NCBI GenBank assembly: GCA_963745865.1
Contig: CAVUYZ010000004.1
Location: forward strand, 496,001 to 560,000
Length of the DNA stretch: 64,000 bases
Source of the DNA: JAHEDH01 sp963745865
GTDB taxonomy: Bacteria; Actinomycetota; Acidimicrobiia; Spongiisociales; ZC4RG35
Reading direction: 5' to 3'
The notes beneath the pieces were generated by a model. That model was not told where the DNA came from and searched no databases. It worked only from the letters and a program-made list of their open reading frames with translations. Position numbers and translations under genes: made by a program. This document shows positions 1 to 8,397 of the stretch, piece after piece. Each line of letters starts with the position of its first letter. Positions within the stretch are counted from its first letter, which is position 1.

Positions 1-297
1 GGAGGGGGGACGGGGTCCGTCCTGCGAACCCAGGGGGGCGTTGGTGCGAGCGAGATCCCCCTTGGCGTGCTGGCGCACGCCTGTTGCCCCGAGGGGAACA
101 GACAATGACGCTCTGTTTGTCCCTGCGGAGGGGGGACGGGGTTCGTCCTGCGAACCCGGGGGCGTTGGTGCGAGCGAGATCCCCCTTGGCGTGCTGGCGC
201 ACGCCTGTTGCCCCGAGGGGGGACAAACAATACGCTCTGTTTTGTCCCTGCGGAGGGGGGACGGGGTTCGTCCTGCGAACCCAGGGGGGCGTTGTAG
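1..297. repeat. G-rich tandem repeat, unit about 126 bp
   Basis: Two near-identical units (1-126 and 127-251) are followed by a partial third (252-297). Each begins GGAGGGGGGACGGGG, then TCGTCCTGCGAACC, and ends in a TGTCCCTGC-like stretch. Units differ by a few substitutions and one- or two-base length changes in the G runs. Each full unit holds a short hairpin, GGCGTGC-TGGC-GCACGCC, and the second also has GGGACAAA pairing with TTTGTCCC. The array is cut by the window edge, so it may be longer. No convincing gene lies inside it. It could be an intergenic structured repeat or an assembly-collapsed array. Confidence 0.9.
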
Positions 298-353
298 CCG
301 GGTCTTCGACACATCGGGGGGTGTGGGCGCATAGGGTGGACGCAGCGGCACAT

Positions 354-1149
354 GTGAGGAGTGAAGTGGAGTTCTTGCCCGGGACCTTTTCGTGGATCGA
401 CCTGGCCACGGATGATCAAGCCGCCTCTGAGCGGTTCTACACCTCGCTCCTCGACCTCGACTCCTATCACGCCCCGATCGATGGTGGGGGCCACTACGTG
501 ATGTTGACGAAGGACGGCAAAGGCGTCGCCGGGATCGGAGCCAAACCCGACCCCGGCATGCCGACGGCGTGGCAGTCGTACATCCACGTCGACGACGTCG
601 ACGAGACCGCTGGACCGCGTCGAGGAGCATGGCGGGACCGTCATCATGGGGCCATTCGATGTGATGGAGAGTGGGCGGATGGCGGTGATCGCCGATCCGA
701 CCGGGGCGGTCGTTTCGTTGTGGCAGCCCGGTGCCCACGGCGGCGGTGAGGTGTTCAACGAGCACGGGACCCACACGTGGAACGAGTTGATGACCAGGGA
801 CGTCAGCACCGCTCTGGAGTTCTATCGCGACCTGCTCGGGTGGACCTACTCGGAGATAGCCATGGGTGATCAGGGCTCCTACCACGTGATCAACGTCCCA
901 GGCAAGGACGGAGATCCCACCAATGGCGGGATCATGGGCATGACCGGGATCGTTCCCGATGAGGTTCCACCGCACTGGGACGTCTATTTCTGGGTCGATG
1001 ATGCCGATCCTGCCATCGAGCGGGCTGTGTCCCTCGGTGGCTCGATCGTTGCCGGCCCGATGGACACCAGCGGCGGCCGCCTGGCCTATCTCGCCGATCC
1101 TCAGGGTGGGATGTTCTACGTGATCACTCCGTCGATCCCGGCTCCGTGA
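354..1149 (+). CDS. Two-domain VOC (glyoxalase/bleomycin-resistance fold) protein, frameshifted
   Basis: The protein has two vicinal-oxygen-chelate modules. The first carries FSWIDLATDDQAASERFYTS and the second TWNELMTRDVSTALEFYRDL, each followed by a Gly-rich strand and a W(Q/D) strand, as in the roughly 260-residue two-module VOC family common in actinobacteria. The reading frame changes near 609: deleting one base in ACCGCTGG joins VDDVDET to LDRVEEHGGTVIMGPFDVM with no loss of similarity. GTG at 354 is the likely start. Substrate is unknown. The second module is complete. The break is more likely a sequencing indel than decay, because both halves remain well formed. Confidence 0.75.
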
Positions 1150-1174
1150 TCGGACAGCGATCTACGCTCGGGCG

Positions 1175-1558
1175 ATGAATCGATCGATCCAACCACGAGG
1201 TATCGCCGCGCCCGTGGCCAACTACGCACATGCGGTACTCAGCGAGCAACCCGGGCGAATCCTCCACACCTCGGGTGTCGTCCCGATCGCCCCGGACGGC
1301 ACGGTTCCGGTCGCGGTCGGCGAGCAGGCCGCCGCGGTCTGGGGCAACCTCGCAGCCATCCTCGAAGAGGCGGAGATGAGCGTCACCGACATCGTCGCAG
1401 TCACCACGTATGTGGTGGTCGGCGCCGACCTGGGAGCCATCATGGCGGCTCGTGACTCGGCGCTGGGCGGACACCTGGCGGCATCGACGCTGGTGACCGT
1501 CCCGGCCCTCGCCCGACCCGAGTGGCTCGTCGAGATCTCCATCGTTGCGGTGGTGTGA
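1175..1558 (+). CDS. RidA/YjgF family protein
   Basis: This 127-residue protein has the length and order of the Rid family: ILHTSGVVPIAPDG, then AVWGNLAAILEEAEMSVTDI, then a C-terminal PALARPEWLVEIS segment. Classical RidA hydrolyses reactive enamine/imine intermediates and carries an Arg in a conserved Arg-Pro near the C-terminus; here PALARPEWLVEI supplies a matching Arg-Pro, so imine deaminase activity is plausible. The gene lies 25 bp after the VOC gene and ends 2 bp from the end of the convergent amidohydrolase. Rid paralogues often sit with pyrimidine or amide catabolic genes, which fits this neighbourhood. Confidence 0.85.
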   Translation: MNRSIQPRGIAAPVANYAHAVLSEQPGRILHTSGVVPIAPDGTVPVAVGEQAAAVWGNLAAILEEAEMSVTDIVAVTTYVVVGADLGAIMAARDSALGGHLAASTLVTVPALARPEWLVEISIVAVV

Positions 1559-1560
1559 GC

Positions 1561-2760
1561 TCAGTCGGCGACGATGGTCTCGACCCGTGTTTCGGCAACG
1601 ACCTTCCCTCGGTGGACCACGGTCCGTCCGGGTGGCTGGTCGGCGATGGCCTCGCGCGCCGACGAGGCGTCGATCGCCACGAAATCTGCGGGTGAGCCGG
1701 TCTCGAACGTGATGCTTCGGCGGTGGGTCAGTCTGCGTACCGAGTCGGTGATCATCTCGAGGGCACGATCTGGTGTCTGGTGACAGACGGCGACCAGCAG
1801 CGCTGCCGTCTCCAGCGGATCGCACCGTCCGATCGAGAAGAACGGGTCCTGGACATTGTCCGCACCCCCGGCGACGTTCACGCCGGCGTCCAGAAGAGCG
1901 GCGATTCCGGCCGTCGCCCTCGGTGGAGCCTGTGCGACTCCCCTTGCCTGGAGGAACAGGTTTGTTCTTGGCAAGGTGACCACCGAGATGCCGGCCTCGG
2001 CCAGTGCCTCGGCGATCCGACGTTGCTCGGACTCGGGTTTCAGGCCATGGCTCACGCAGTGGGAGGCCGTGACCCTCCCCTCGAGACCATGACGAATCAC
2101 CTCGCGAGCAAGCCCGGTCAGACCGTCAACCGACGCGTCGAGAACTTCGTCCATGTGGAGGTCGACCGGGAGTCCGGTCTCCTTGGCGAGGTGAAGGATG
2201 TGAGTGACCGTTGCTTCGGGAGAGTCTTCGATGTATGGGACCGCACCAAGCACGTCGCACCCGATCTCGATCGCCTCGTCGAGGACCGCCTTGCCGTCGT
2301 CGCCCTCAGGTCCGGTGAGCGGGTTCGCCATCGCGACCACTTCGAGGTCGCAGATCCCCTTCACGGCCTCCCGCACCGAGGTCAGACCCCGGATCGCCGT
2401 GGTACCCGCGTCGATGTTCGTGTCGGCGTGGCTCCGAATCAACGTCGTCCCCGCTGCAACGAGTCGTCGCACGACTCGCGTCGCCCGGTCGATCACGTCG
2501 TCCTCGTCGATGGTGATCCATCCAGCCCGCATCACCTCGATCGCACCGATCAGGTCACCGACGGGATTGGGGAAGCGCGAGGCGAGCAACGCCTTGTCGA
2601 GGTGTGCGTGGGGCTCGGCGAAGGCGGGGAGGACGGTTCGCCCGGAGAGGTCGACCGTCGTGGTCGGCTCGGCCGGTTCCACGAAGACACCGTTGTCGGC
2701 GTAGAGGTCGAGGGAGGTCCCGTCGGGGCGCCGCCCGTCCGTGAACCGCACCATCGTCAT
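1561..2760 (-). CDS. Cytosine deaminase-like amidohydrolase (CodA family)
   Basis: This 399-residue metal-dependent deaminase-like amidohydrolase has FAEPHAHLDKALLASR near residues 48-63, equivalent to the metal-binding HxH of CodA. It also has LPVDLHMDEVLD, TASHCVSHG, and GADNVQDPFFSIGRCDPLE in place of the CodA HDDVFDPW segment, so the metal Asp is kept. The closing VVHRGKVV is typical of the family. Such enzymes deaminate cytosine, creatinine, isoguanine or related rings; the true substrate cannot be read here. It is the last gene of a run with an ABC importer upstream and a creatininase diverging from it, which suggests a ring-opening or deamination role on an imported compound. Confidence 0.8.
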   Translation of the reverse strand: MTMVRFTDGRRPDGTSLDLYADNGVFVEPAEPTTTVDLSGRTVLPAFAEPHAHLDKALLASRFPNPVGDLIGAIEVMRAGWITIDEDDVIDRATRVVRRLVAAGTTLIRSHADTNIDAGTTAIRGLTSVREAVKGICDLEVVAMANPLTGPEGDDGKAVLDEAIEIGCDVLGAVPYIEDSPEATVTHILHLAKETGLPVDLHMDEVLDASVDGLTGLAREVIRHGLEGRVTASHCVSHGLKPESEQRRIAEALAEAGISVVTLPRTNLFLQARGVAQAPPRATAGIAALLDAGVNVAGGADNVQDPFFSIGRCDPLETAALLVAVCHQTPDRALEMITDSVRRLTHRRSITFETGSPADFVAIDASSAREAIADQPPGRTVVHRGKVVAETRVETIVAD

Positions 2761-2807
2761 GGTCTGAGTTCAGAGATCGATCGTCGGCTGGGCATCGAGC
2801 AAATGTA

Positions 2808-2838
2808 CCGGGGGGAGGCGCAGTGCGCCTCCCCCCGG
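2808..2838 (-). terminator. Strong hairpin terminator after the ABC binding-protein gene
   Basis: A perfect 14-bp GC-rich stem (2808-2821 with 2825-2838) closes a 3-nt AGT loop. On the minus strand it is followed by TACATTTGC. It sits 22 bp beyond the stop of the substrate-binding protein and 48 bp before the amidohydrolase start, so it should reduce readthrough into the latter. Confidence 0.75.
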
Positions 2839-2859
2839 GAGAAGTCCGATTCGGTCAGA

Positions 2860-4062
2860 TCAGCGTCCGATCGAGGGGTCGATGAACTCGTTGGTGACGA
2901 TGTCGGCTGCCTCCAGGCCCTCGGGGACGGCGAATGCCTCGATTCCAGTGACCTGAGAGATGACCTCGTCGATCCGATCGAGATCGAAGTCCCCGAGTGT
3001 GTCGTTGGTGCCATTCGCCACGATCCCGAGCGAGTCCATCATCTCGACCGAATTGATGACACCGCCGTCGGTCAACACCCAGAAGGAGGCCAGATCCTCG
3101 ACCGCCTGCAGGATCGCAGCGTTGGTTGCGGTCGGGTCGTTTTGGAAGTCCACTGCCGATTGCTGGACCAGCGGGATGAAAGCCGTCAGGCATGCGCGGG
3201 CGGCGTCATCGAGCTTGTCTGGCCGGATCCCGAGCGAACCTTGATAGATCTCATAGCCCGAGTCGTGGATGAGGAGGAAGTCGACCGGTTTGCCCCAGTC
3301 CTCGAAGGTGTTCTCGTAGTTGTACGGCTCCTGGGTGGCGAACCCCTGCTGAACGAGCGCCCCTTCCTCGTTGATGAACCTCGTCGGTCCGCCGCCGTAC
3401 GACGGGTCGATCTGATCGGCAGAGAGCTGACCGGTGCCCACGAGGTACTCGGTGTAGAACTGCCCGGGGAACACGTTGACGACTGCGCCGGACTCCCCGA
3501 TGTCGGAGAACGACGCGAAGTCGTAGGTATCGGGGTCCCACATGAGGATCTGTGGGTTCTTCTCGAGTGGCGCCATCACGGCGATCGTCGGTGTGTCCGC
3601 AAATGTGGCGATCTGCTCGTCGGTGTTGACGTATCCGAGGAAGATCGAATCGTCGGTGTACATCAGCGACACCGTCGGCTGATCGCCGATATAGGGGCCA
3701 CCGGCCCTGATCTCGACGGTGATCGATGGATCGGCTGCAAGCGGGCCCGCGAACACGCCGCTCTCGGGGTCTACGGAGCCCTCTCCTGCGGTCAGGTTGT
3801 ACAGCGCGCCATGCTCGGGCTCGGGGAACCAATCCGTTTGGAGCACGATCGGGTTGGGGCACTGTGACAGATCACCCGTCATCGCCGCCGGAGCAGTCGT
3901 GGTCGCTGCCCCGCCAGCCGCCGTGGTCTCAGGGGCTGCAACATCGGTGGTCGTCGGGGCGACAGTCGCAGTGGTGGTGTCGGTGCTCTCGTCGGTGCCG
4001 CACGCAGCGACGACGAGCATCAGCACGGCGATCAGTGCGGTCCAGCGCAGTCGGTGGTTCAT
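2860..4062 (-). CDS. ABC transporter substrate-binding lipoprotein (SsuA/ThiY-like)
   Basis: A 400-residue exported lipoprotein. The signal ends in the lipobox LVVAAC (Cys about residue 20), followed by a Thr/Ala-rich linker, then the binding domain starting near CPNPIVLQTDWFPEPEHGAL. The opening TDWFPEPEHGALY matches the NMT1/ThiY/SsuA type, where a Trp and an (E)H motif contact the ligand. Together with the permease and ATPase upstream it forms a complete importer. Ligands of this class are aliphatic sulfonates, nitrate/taurine or thiamine-pyrimidine precursors. The adjacent CodA-like deaminase and creatininase favour a small N-heterocycle (inference). ATG at 4062 is chosen because it gives the lipoprotein signal. 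Confidence 0.85.
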   Translation of the reverse strand: MNHRLRWTALIAVLMLVVAACGTDESTDTTTATVAPTTTDVAAPETTAAGGAATTTAPAAMTGDLSQCPNPIVLQTDWFPEPEHGALYNLTAGEGSVDPESGVFAGPLAADPSITVEIRAGGPYIGDQPTVSLMYTDDSIFLGYVNTDEQIATFADTPTIAVMAPLEKNPQILMWDPDTYDFASFSDIGESGAVVNVFPGQFYTEYLVGTGQLSADQIDPSYGGGPTRFINEEGALVQQGFATQEPYNYENTFEDWGKPVDFLLIHDSGYEIYQGSLGIRPDKLDDAARACLTAFIPLVQQSAVDFQNDPTATNAAILQAVEDLASFWVLTDGGVINSVEMMDSLGIVANGTNDTLGDFDLDRIDEVISQVTGIEAFAVPEGLEAADIVTNEFIDPSIGR

Positions 4063-4160
4063 CGAGGTTCTCTCCGTGTTGGGGGTTGTCTGGTTGCTTC
4101 GGTGGTATTCGGGAAATCGAAGTGGGCTGGATCGACGGCGCCATGTCGCCGATGTTGCGA

Positions 4161-5050
4161 TCAGGTTTCGGAGCCTTCGTACCAGGAGGCGGTGAGACGC
4201 GTCCTCAGCCATCCGAATATCACGAACGCGAACAGTCCGAGCGCGGTGGAGAAGACGAGGGCTCCCCACAACTGCTCCGGCTGGAGCCGGTTGACGTAGA
4301 ACTGGATGAGGTTCCCCAGCCCGCGCTCGCCTCGGCCGAAGAAGAAGTCTCCCACGATGGCACCGATCACCGACAGACCGGCGGAGATCTGAAAGCCGGT
4401 CATCATGGCCGGGATCGAGGCGGGGAGTTGGAGCTTGACGAATCGCGTCCACCGGGTCGCCCCGTGAAGGCTGAAGATGTCGTGGAGCCCTCTTTCGGCG
4501 CTGCGGAGCCCGAACAACGTGTTCGTGATGATCGGGAACAGGCTGATGATGACAACGACGAGCAGGCGCACACCGAACCCGAACCCGAAGAAGAGTCCTA
4601 TGAGCGGGACGAGCGCCAGGATCGGGACCGTTTGGACGAACACTGCGTACGGGTAGAAGGAGCGTTCGATCCATTTGCCTGGCTCATCGCGACGGCTCCG
4701 GTGATCCCGATCACGGCCGCGATCGCCAGTCCGAGGAACGAGAGCCGGACGTCGAGCCACAAGCCGGACAGGAGCTCGGCGAGGTTGTCGACGTTGAAGA
4801 ACGATTGGCTGACGATGTCGTGCGGATACGGAAGCAGGGTGTTGCGGAGGCGTTCGGCTGCTTCGGCGCCACCGTCGCGTCCCAGTATCGGAGCCAGCAG
4901 CCTCCACGACAGCAGATACCAGGCGCCGATCACCCCTGTGAAGACGGTGACCGGTCCGACGAGCAGTGAGATGCGATCGAGAACCTGGTTCCGGGATCTC
5001 CGCCCACCGCCGGTCGGTGTGGCCGGCCGCAACAGCCCACCGTCGATCAT
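4161..5050 (-). CDS. ABC transporter permease (SsuC/ThiX-like), frameshifted
   Basis: The membrane component of the importer. The N-terminal part has hydrophobic segments at LLVGPVTVFTGVIGAWYLL and LSFLGLAIAAVIGITGAVA. The C-terminal part holds the EAA-type coupling loop region (LRSAERGLHDIFSLHGATRW) followed by helices ending GLFAFVIFGWLRTRL. The frame changes around 4675-4683, where AVAMSQA should continue into KWIERSFYPYAVF. The start overlaps the stop of the ATPase gene by 4 bp (ATGA). The order ATPase-permease-binding protein, all on the minus strand, is the usual operon arrangement. Confidence 0.8.
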
Positions 5051-5798
5051 GCGTACGACAGCCTGAGCGCCTCGGAGACCTGCCCAGACAGCTCGGCGAA
5101 CTCCGGCGAGAATCGGAAGTGCTCGTCACGTGGAAATCCGAACGGAACGTCGAACTCGGCGATGACCCGGCCCGGGCACGCGGACATGACCAGCACTCTG
5201 GTGGACATGTAGATCGCCTCGTAGATCGAGTGGGTGATGAAGAGGCCGGCGAACCGTTTCATCGAGAACAGGTGGAGCACCTCGTCGTTCAGCCGCTCCC
5301 TGGTGATCTCGTCGAGCGCCCCGAACGGCTCGTCGAAGAGGAACACTGAGGGATCGAGAGTGAGCGATCGCGCCAGGCTGACACGCATCTTCGTCCCACC
5401 GGACAGGCGCTTGGAATGGTGGTTCTCGAAGCCGCCGAGGCCGACCAGGTCGATCGCCTCCGACGCGCGCCGGCGCGTTCGGCCGGATCGATCTCGTGCA
5501 ACTCGGCGAGGAGCTCCACATTTCGCTGCACCGTTCGCCACGGAAGCAGCGTGGCGTCCTGGAACACGTAGCCGATGGTGTCGCGATCGACTCGCACCTC
5601 CCCGCTCGACGGCTGAAGGAGGCCGGATGCGAGACGGAGAAGCGTCGACTTTCCACATCCGGATGGTCCGACAACGGTCACCAGCTCACCCGGCTCGACG
5701 GCGAACGAGACGTCGGCGAGCGCTTCGGTGCCGTCGGGGAAGGTGATCCCGATGCCGTCGAATACGAGGGTGGTTTCGTGGGATGTGGGCATGGACAC
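5047..5798 (-). CDS. ABC transporter ATP-binding protein (SsuB/ThiZ-like), frameshifted
   Basis: Walker A GPSGCGKST, Q-loop YVFQDATLLPW, signature LSGGTKMR, Walker B VFLFDEPFGALD and the switch His in FITHS are all present. The YVFQDATLLPWRTV segment is characteristic of nitrate/sulfonate/taurine-type importers. The frame changes near 5460-5480 in a GCGC-rich run, where DPAERA should pass into SEAIDLVGLG. It is the first gene of the importer operon and diverges from the creatininase gene across a 78-bp gap that must hold both promoters. Confidence 0.85.
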
Positions 5799-5876
5799 CA
5801 GTTGATCAGAAGTGGGTGGCCGGAGTGTAGCGTTGGGCCCAGATCCACCTCCCCGCGGGGGTACGCGAGCACCAAC

Positions 5877-6605
5877 ATGAACAGGCGCCTGGCCGAACTC
5901 CGGCTTCCCGACATGGATTCGATCGCTCCCGGAGCAATCATCGTCCTACCGATCGGGGCGATCGAACAACACGGGCCCCACCTCCCGTTCAACACCGATC
6001 TGGTGATTGCAGAGCGGACGGCCGCTGCGGTGGTGGATCGCCACGGCGACCACCTCGATCTGTGGTTGCTTCCACAGATCGCCTACTCGAAGTCCAACGA
6101 GCACGCCTGGGCGGCCGGAACCGTGTGGGTGTCTGCCAGCACCATGTTGTCGCTCCTCGACGACCTCGGACGGTCAGTGGCCCAGCTACCGGCGTCGAAG
6201 CTGGTGTTCCTCAACGGGCATGGAGGCAACAGCTCGTTGCTGAATGTGGCATGCCGCGAGCTGAGGATCGACCACGGACTCGAGACGTTTCTCATGCATC
6301 CGATCGTGCCGCCCGATCAAGGCGGACCGTCGTCGGAGTCGGAACTGGGGATGGGCGTCCACGGGGGGTACATCGAGACCTCGCTGATGCTGCATCTCGA
6401 GCCCGGTCTGGTCGACGCGAGCGCGTTCTCGAGGAACGTGCCTGAATCGCTGGTGGGTAACCGGCACGTCGGCTTCGGGCGCAGCGTCACGTTCGGCTGG
6501 ACGTCCGACGACTTCGGGACCGACGGGCACATCGGCGATCCGACCGGCGCCTCGGCCGATACGGGTGCAGCAGCGTTCGAGGCCTCCACTGGCGAGTCTC
6601 GCTGA
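5877..6605 (+). CDS. Creatininase family amidohydrolase
   Basis: A 242-residue protein of the creatininase/MftE fold. Metal-site motifs are visible in order: GAIEQHGPHLPFNTD (Glu, His and Asp ligands), VFLNGHGGNSS, and HGGYIETSLML with the conserved Glu. These enzymes hydrolyse cyclic or linear amides, for example creatinine to creatine, or FAPy-type formamides. The gene diverges from the ABC importer operon. Coexistence of a CodA-like deaminase, a creatininase, a RidA protein and an importer is the basis for proposing a catabolic or salvage set. An MftE role is unlikely because no mycofactocin genes are nearby. Confidence 0.85.
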   Translation: MNRRLAELRLPDMDSIAPGAIIVLPIGAIEQHGPHLPFNTDLVIAERTAAAVVDRHGDHLDLWLLPQIAYSKSNEHAWAAGTVWVSASTMLSLLDDLGRSVAQLPASKLVFLNGHGGNSSLLNVACRELRIDHGLETFLMHPIVPPDQGGPSSESELGMGVHGGYIETSLMLHLEPGLVDASAFSRNVPESLVGNRHVGFGRSVTFGWTSDDFGTDGHIGDPTGASADTGAAAFEASTGESR

Positions 6606-6642
6606 AGCACTGGGCGAGGTCGCCGACTTTCAGATCTGAGGT

Positions 6643-7104
6643 TCAGCCGGTCAACTCGAGGATCTCGTTGAGCGTATCGAGCACCAGCTGCTCGTTCTCC
6701 GATACTCGTGGTCCGCGAAACCTGAGTTCGTCACGGGATGCCTCGGCTACGTCGCTGGCGATCTCGAAGAGCCACTCCCGGAAGTCGGCGGCGTCGGGCT
6801 CGGGGGCCTTGTCGTGCACGAGCTTGACGATCTGCCGCAGGCGGTCCGCCCACTCGTCGCGGGTGTTCACGACACGGAGCGATTCACGGGAGGAGTCGGA
6901 TACCAGGTCGGCAGCGATCTCCCTGACCAGCGGTCGGTGGTCGGTGGTCAGTGCCGCGTCGTCGAGGTCATGCCGCAACGCATTCAGCTCGCGTCGTTCG
7001 GAGATCGGGCCGCCGGGGCCGGCATCGATGATGAGCCCGGCAACGAGCCAGGGCGTCAGCCGGATCGCTCTCCACTCCTCGTCCGTGAACTCGAATCCGT
7101 GCAT
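6643..7104 (-). CDS. Hypothetical protein, helical
   Basis: A 153-residue protein without a recognised domain. It is predicted to be mostly helical and is rich in Asp, Glu, Arg and Leu (for example EWLFEIASDVAEASRDELRF and a C-terminal LVLDTLNEILELTG). The alternating acidic/hydrophobic helices resemble TerB-like small cytosolic proteins, but no diagnostic motif was identified. There is no signal peptide or membrane segment. The gene is convergent with the creatininase gene (37 bp apart) and downstream of the flavoprotein operon. The reading frame is intact. Confidence 0.6.
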   Translation of the reverse strand: MHGFEFTDEEWRAIRLTPWLVAGLIIDAGPGGPISERRELNALRHDLDDAALTTDHRPLVREIAADLVSDSSRESLRVVNTRDEWADRLRQIVKLVHDKAPEPDAADFREWLFEIASDVAEASRDELRFRGPRVSENEQLVLDTLNEILELTG

Positions 7105-7214
7105 GGTCGCCTCCTGGGTCGCGTGGTCCCAGGGTCGAGTCCGACCGTGATCCCTTCCAGAGGCTCAGGTCCCCTGCATGGGGGAGTTGGTCACAAACCG
7201 ACGCCGGTCTACCA

Positions 7215-7791
7215 TCAGCGGGCGGAGTAGATCCGCTCGACCCGGTCGGCGAAGGCCTCCAGGCGCGAACGGGCGGCGCGATCGACCCCGTACAGGGCGA
7301 TCCATCGGGTCCGACAGGCCGGGTGGCACAGTGCTCGCAGACCCCGGCGGATCATCCGCTTGCCCGCCTCGCCTTCGAGGATGTTGACGAGCTTCGAAGC
7401 CCCGTGCGTCGTGACGACGTCCATCCGACGAACATGATGCAACGACGCCGGGCTCGAGTCCTGAGTCGGTGTGGGTGTAGGCGACGCCGTTCGTCCAGAT
7501 CCGGTCGATCCAGCCCTTCATCATCGCCGGGAGGCCCACGACCACCACGTGGGGTAGACCCACACGATGGCCTCGGCTCGGGCGAGGGCCGTGGCGTGGC
7601 TGCGCCGAGCCAATCCTTGTGCTCGGAATCCGCTCTGTGGAGCTTCCATTCGCGCTCCGACATCGACCGGATCGAACGCCATCTGCATACAGGTCGATGA
7701 TCTCGTGGTCTTCGCCGGCTCTGGTCAACCCGGTCACGACTCGACGCACGAGGTGAGCCGAGTAGGAGTCAGGATTCGGATGGGCGGTCAC
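7215..7791 (-). CDS. Flavodoxin-fold NAD(P)H:quinone oxidoreductase, copy 1, frameshifted
   Basis: The N-terminus TAHPNPDSYSAHLVRRVV is the FMN-binding first loop of the flavodoxin_2 (NQO/KefF/modulator of drug activity) family. A later piece, GLPAMMKGWIDRIWTNGVAYT, is the family's central motif, and the C-terminal part runs DVVTTHGASKLVNILEG to VERIYSAR. These parts lie in different frames, so several indels are present between 7430 and 7680. The GTG at 7791 overlaps the upstream stop (GTGA). The in-frame codons before it would encode STLVV, the expected first beta strand, so the true start may be further upstream. Likely role is two-electron reduction of quinones or similar electrophiles. 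Confidence 0.7.
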
Positions 7792-8397
7792 GACGAGGGT
7801 GCTCGCGGCAACTCCAGTCGCTGTTTGACCCGCTCGGCGAAGGCGTCACGCTGGGCCGCAGTCGAGTTGTCCGTGTCCCACAGCCCCAGCCACACCCGCT
7901 CGACCCGATGTGGCACGGTGAGGCGGAGCGCCCGATGGATGACCCGTCGACCCCATCGCCCACCAGGAGCATCCTCCATCGACGTGACCCCGTAGGTCCG
8001 TGACACCGACGATGCGACGCACGGAGTGCAGCGCCGGGCGGACTTTCCGTCGACGGTCCATCTGGAAGGCGACCCCCGGCATCAGCACACGCTCGAGCCA
8101 GCCCTTGAGGATCGCCGGGAGGCCCATCCACCAGGTCGGGTAGACGAACACGAGCGTCTCGGCTCGTCGGACGAGCTGTGTCTGGGAGCGCAGCGGTTGC
8201 TCGGACACGGGGTTGCCGCGCTGATACACGTCGAGCCCGGGCACCCATGACGGGATCGAACGCCATCCGGTGGAGATCGAGGAGTATCACCTCGTGCGAG
8301 CCTTCGAGCGCCTCGACCGCGATGGTTACGAGACGATGGCTGTACGAGTCGGTGCTCGGGTGAGCATCTCGACTACGGGTGCCAGCGGGAGCTTCAT
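7788..8397 (-). CDS. Flavodoxin-fold NAD(P)H oxidoreductase, copy 2, frameshifted
   Basis: A paralogue of the next gene. It has DAHPSTDSYSHRLVTIAVEA, then AETLVFVYPTWWMGLPAILK and GWLERVLMPGVAFQM, the family core around the FMN site, then a C-terminal segment ending QRLELPRAPSS. At least three frame changes (near 8370, 8245 and 8010-8050) separate these parts. The ATG at 8397 overlaps the stop of the luciferase-like gene (ATGA), showing translational coupling. Two adjacent copies suggest a heterodimer or a recent duplication. Confidence 0.7.

Noticed and set aside
1..297. CRISPR array
   Set aside because: Units are 126 bp, G-rich and nearly identical throughout, with no short repeat alternating with unique spacers.
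1723..3867. A 714-residue open frame on the plus strand opposite the amidohydrolase and binding-protein genes
   Set aside because: It is a by-product of high GC on the antisense strand: its sequence is Arg/Asp/Val-rich without family resemblance, and both minus-strand genes have clear motifs, signal peptide and a terminator.
5877..6605. Mycofactocin peptidase MftE
   Set aside because: The fold is shared, but no mftA, mftB, mftC or mftF gene is near; the CodA-like and importer context fits small-amide hydrolysis better.
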